7,861 nt of DNA from contig JAIOPW010000160.1 in assembly GCA_021413665.1 (NCBI GenBank), positions 1 through 7,861 of the forward strand, read 5' to 3'. The notes below the pieces were generated by a model. The model searched no databases, had not been told where the DNA came from, and saw only the letters and a program-made list of their open reading frames with translations. Within the stretch, counting starts at the first letter, position 1. Every line of letters starts with the position of its first letter. Both the position numbers and the translations under genes were made by a program. Below are positions 6,459 to 7,861 of this stretch, piece by piece. The stretch is from Rhodocyclales bacterium. Lineage in GTDB: Bacteria; Pseudomonadota; Gammaproteobacteria; Burkholderiales; Rhodocyclaceae.

Positions 6459-7331
6459 TCAATAAACCCCTTGTTCCCCAGCCGGACGCGTCTTGAAGCG
6501 CTTGTGCAGCCAGTAGTACTGCTCCGGCGACTTCAATACCTCGCGCTCGATGAAGGCATTCAGGCGCCGCGCGTCCCCCGTCTCGCCGTCCCCCGGGAAT
6601 TCCGCCCAGGGCTCGCCCACGCTCGCGACGTAGCGAGTTTGCCAACCGCGGGACTCCATGCGCGTAACGAGCGGGATCACCGTCGCCCCGGTCAGTTTCG
6701 CCAGCCGGGCCAGCCCGGTGATGGTGGCCGTCTGCACGCCGAAGAAAGGCACGAAAACCGATTCCTTCGGGCCGTAATCCATGTCCGGCGAGTAGTGGAA
6801 AAAGCGGCCGGCCTTCATCGCCTTGAGCGCCTTGCGCGTACCTTCCTGGCGCGAGACCATGTCGCAGTTGCCGAAGCGATTGCGGCCGCCATTCATCGCC
6901 GCCTCGAAGACGCGATTCTTCTGCCGCGTGTAAATCGCCACCACGCCATGTTCCAGCAGCAGGCGCATGGCACCGGCGTCGATGCCGACGAAATGCGGCA
7001 CCAGCAGGATCACCGGGTGGCCTTTGTACGCGGCGAGCTTCTCGCCGCCTTCGAGCCGCACCAGGCGCCGGATGCGCTCGGGCGAGGCCCACCACCAGAG
7101 CCCGAGTTCGAGGATGCTGCGGCCGAAGACCATGAAGTGGCGTCTCGCCAGCGCCGACTTTTCAGCGCCCGAGAGCTGCGGAAAGCAGAGGCCGAGGTTG
7201 GTCAGCGTGACGTGGCGGCGTTCGGGCAACAGCGCATAGAGCGCCAGCCCGAGCGCTCGCCCGAGCAGGGCCAGCAGCGGCAGCGGCAGCCAGTGCAACA
7301 GCCACATGGCCGCAATCACCAGGTACGTCAT
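6459..7331 (-). CDS. Lipid A biosynthesis acyltransferase B (LpxL/HtrB family), HX4D type
   Basis: This enzyme transfers a secondary acyl chain from acyl-ACP to a lipid A precursor at the inner face of the inner membrane. It is 290 residues, close to the family length. A hydrophobic N-terminal anchor is at about 3-34. The catalytic HX4D is PHFVGID (His113, Asp118). Further family blocks are SPDMDYGPKESVFVPFFG (181-198) and the C-terminal WLHKRFKTRP (274-283). The frame is open upstream to 7406, but the ATG at 7331 forms an ATGA overlap with the stop of the preceding acyltransferase and starts directly at the membrane anchor, so I chose it. No ribosome site precedes it, which fits coupled translation. 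I give no symbol because two paralogues are adjacent and the sequence does not show which acts first or which acyl chain each adds. Confidence 0.93.
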   Translation of the reverse strand: MTYLVIAAMWLLHWLPLPLLALLGRALGLALYALLPERRHVTLTNLGLCFPQLSGAEKSALARRHFMVFGRSILELGLWWWASPERIRRLVRLEGGEKLAAYKGHPVILLVPHFVGIDAGAMRLLLEHGVVAIYTRQKNRVFEAAMNGGRNRFGNCDMVSRQEGTRKALKAMKAGRFFHYSPDMDYGPKESVFVPFFGVQTATITGLARLAKLTGATVIPLVTRMESRGWQTRYVASVGEPWAEFPGDGETGDARRLNAFIEREVLKSPEQYYWLHKRFKTRPAGEQGVY

Positions 7332-7861
7332 GACTGGGCGGGCGGCGCTTCGGCGCCCGCCGGCACCTTGTAGCGGTTGTAGCCCCACAGGTACTGGCCG
7401 GGGCATTGCCGGATCAGCACTTCCAGTTCGCGGTTGAGCTGCGCCGCACGCTGCATGAGGTCGCCTTCGAGCGGCGCCGACAAGGGGAAGAGCTTGATGT
7501 GGAAGCCGGCGCCGTAATGCAGGCGCTCGCCATAAGCCAGCAGCACCGTGGCTCCGGTTTCGGCCAGTCGCGCCGCCAGCGTCATGGTGTAGGCGGGACG
7601 GCCGAAGAAAGGCAGCCAGGCGCCTTCGCCATTGCCGGGCACCTGGTCGGGCAGCATGCCCACCGCCTCGCCACTTTTCAGCGCCTTCAGCAGACGGCGC
7701 ACGCCGGAAAGGTCGGCGGGAGCGAGCTTGAGGTTGGCGCCGCGCCCCTCCTCGATCAGCGGCGCCAGCCAGCCCTGCTTGGGCCGGCGGTAAAGCACGG
7801 TCATCGGCTTGCGCACGGCGTAGTACTGCGCGGTGATCTCGAAGCAGCCCAGGTGCGGGGT
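7328..7861 (-). CDS. Lipid A biosynthesis acyltransferase A (LpxL/LpxM family), HX4E type, 5'-truncated by window edge
   Basis: This is the first of two adjacent lipid A acyltransferase genes. The frame is open to the window end, so the N-terminal membrane anchor and the start are missing; 177 residues are visible. The fragment opens with TPHLGCFE, the catalytic HX4E (His and Glu at visible residues 3 and 8). Family blocks follow: VLYRRPKQGWLAPLI, then GMLPDQVPGNGEGAWLPFFG and a C-terminal YLWGYNRYKVP. A GTG at 7816 should not be taken as the start because it lies after the catalytic motif. The stop overlaps the start of acyltransferase B as ATGA. The two proteins differ clearly in sequence, so this is not a recent duplication and they may attach different chains or act at different positions. 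Confidence 0.93.
   Translation of the reverse strand, partial: TPHLGCFEITAQYYAVRKPMTVLYRRPKQGWLAPLIEEGRGANLKLAPADLSGVRRLLKALKSGEAVGMLPDQVPGNGEGAWLPFFGRPAYTMTLAARLAETGATVLLAYGERLHYGAGFHIKLFPLSAPLEGDLMQRAAQLNRELEVLIRQCPGQYLWGYNRYKVPAGAEAPPAQS

Noticed and set aside
6454..6470. GGGG/CCCC hairpin at the acyltransferase B stop
   Set aside because: The stem is only about 4-5 bp over an AT-rich loop, with no T-run after it. The gap to dapF is only 48 bases and the genes are probably one transcript.
7267..7300. CAGCAGCGGCAGCGGCAGC-type short repeats
   Set aside because: They encode the Leu/Pro-rich membrane anchor of acyltransferase B on the other strand and reflect codon use in a hydrophobic segment.
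5928..7373. Long plus-strand open frame of 481 codons
   Set aside because: It runs antisense across dapF and acyltransferase B, both of which have clear catalytic motifs. Its translation is rich in Arg, Ala, His and Glu with no recognisable domain, as expected for an antisense frame in GC-rich DNA.

Overview
The window is GC-rich chromosomal DNA of a Gram-negative bacterium, most likely a betaproteobacterium and perhaps close to Rhodocyclales. The evidence is lipid A acyltransferases, an outer-membrane-type lipoprotein amidase, the dapF-DUF484-xerC gene order, and the high GC content. The placement is inferred from gene order and protein style, because no rRNA or other marker gene lies in the window. 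It looks like ordinary housekeeping chromosome: I see no phage, insertion sequence, CRISPR array, tRNA or rRNA.

Layout. (1) 2-1822, plus strand: the C-terminal two thirds of a P2-type cation-pumping ATPase whose start lies before the window. (2) 1828-3220, minus strand: a tight three-gene run, read from right to left. It holds a 74-residue cysteine/histidine-rich protein, an AmiD-like lipoprotein N-acetylmuramoyl-L-alanine amidase, and a small one-domain cupin. The last gene meets the ATPase tail to tail with 5 bases between. (3) 3221-3334: a divergent intergenic region. (4) 3335-3949, plus strand: a stand-alone DEDDy-type 3'-5' exonuclease domain protein, probably starting at TTG. (5) 3966-7861, minus strand: an apparent operon read from right to left. 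It holds acyltransferase A (cut by the window end), acyltransferase B, dapF, a DUF484 protein and xerC. Two of its four junctions are ATGA stop/start overlaps, which suggests translational coupling.

Functionally the operon in (5) joins envelope building to chromosome maintenance. The acyltransferases add secondary acyl chains to lipid A. DapF makes meso-diaminopimelate for peptidoglycan and lysine. XerC resolves chromosome dimers with XerD at dif. The amidase in (2) also acts on peptidoglycan. The ATPase and the exonuclease have no clear functional link to these.

I found no convincing undescribed system. The most interesting points are the Na,K-ATPase-like cation-site residues in the P-type ATPase, a perfect short tandem repeat that duplicates the dapF stop/DUF484 start junction, and the small putative zinc-binding protein of unknown function.
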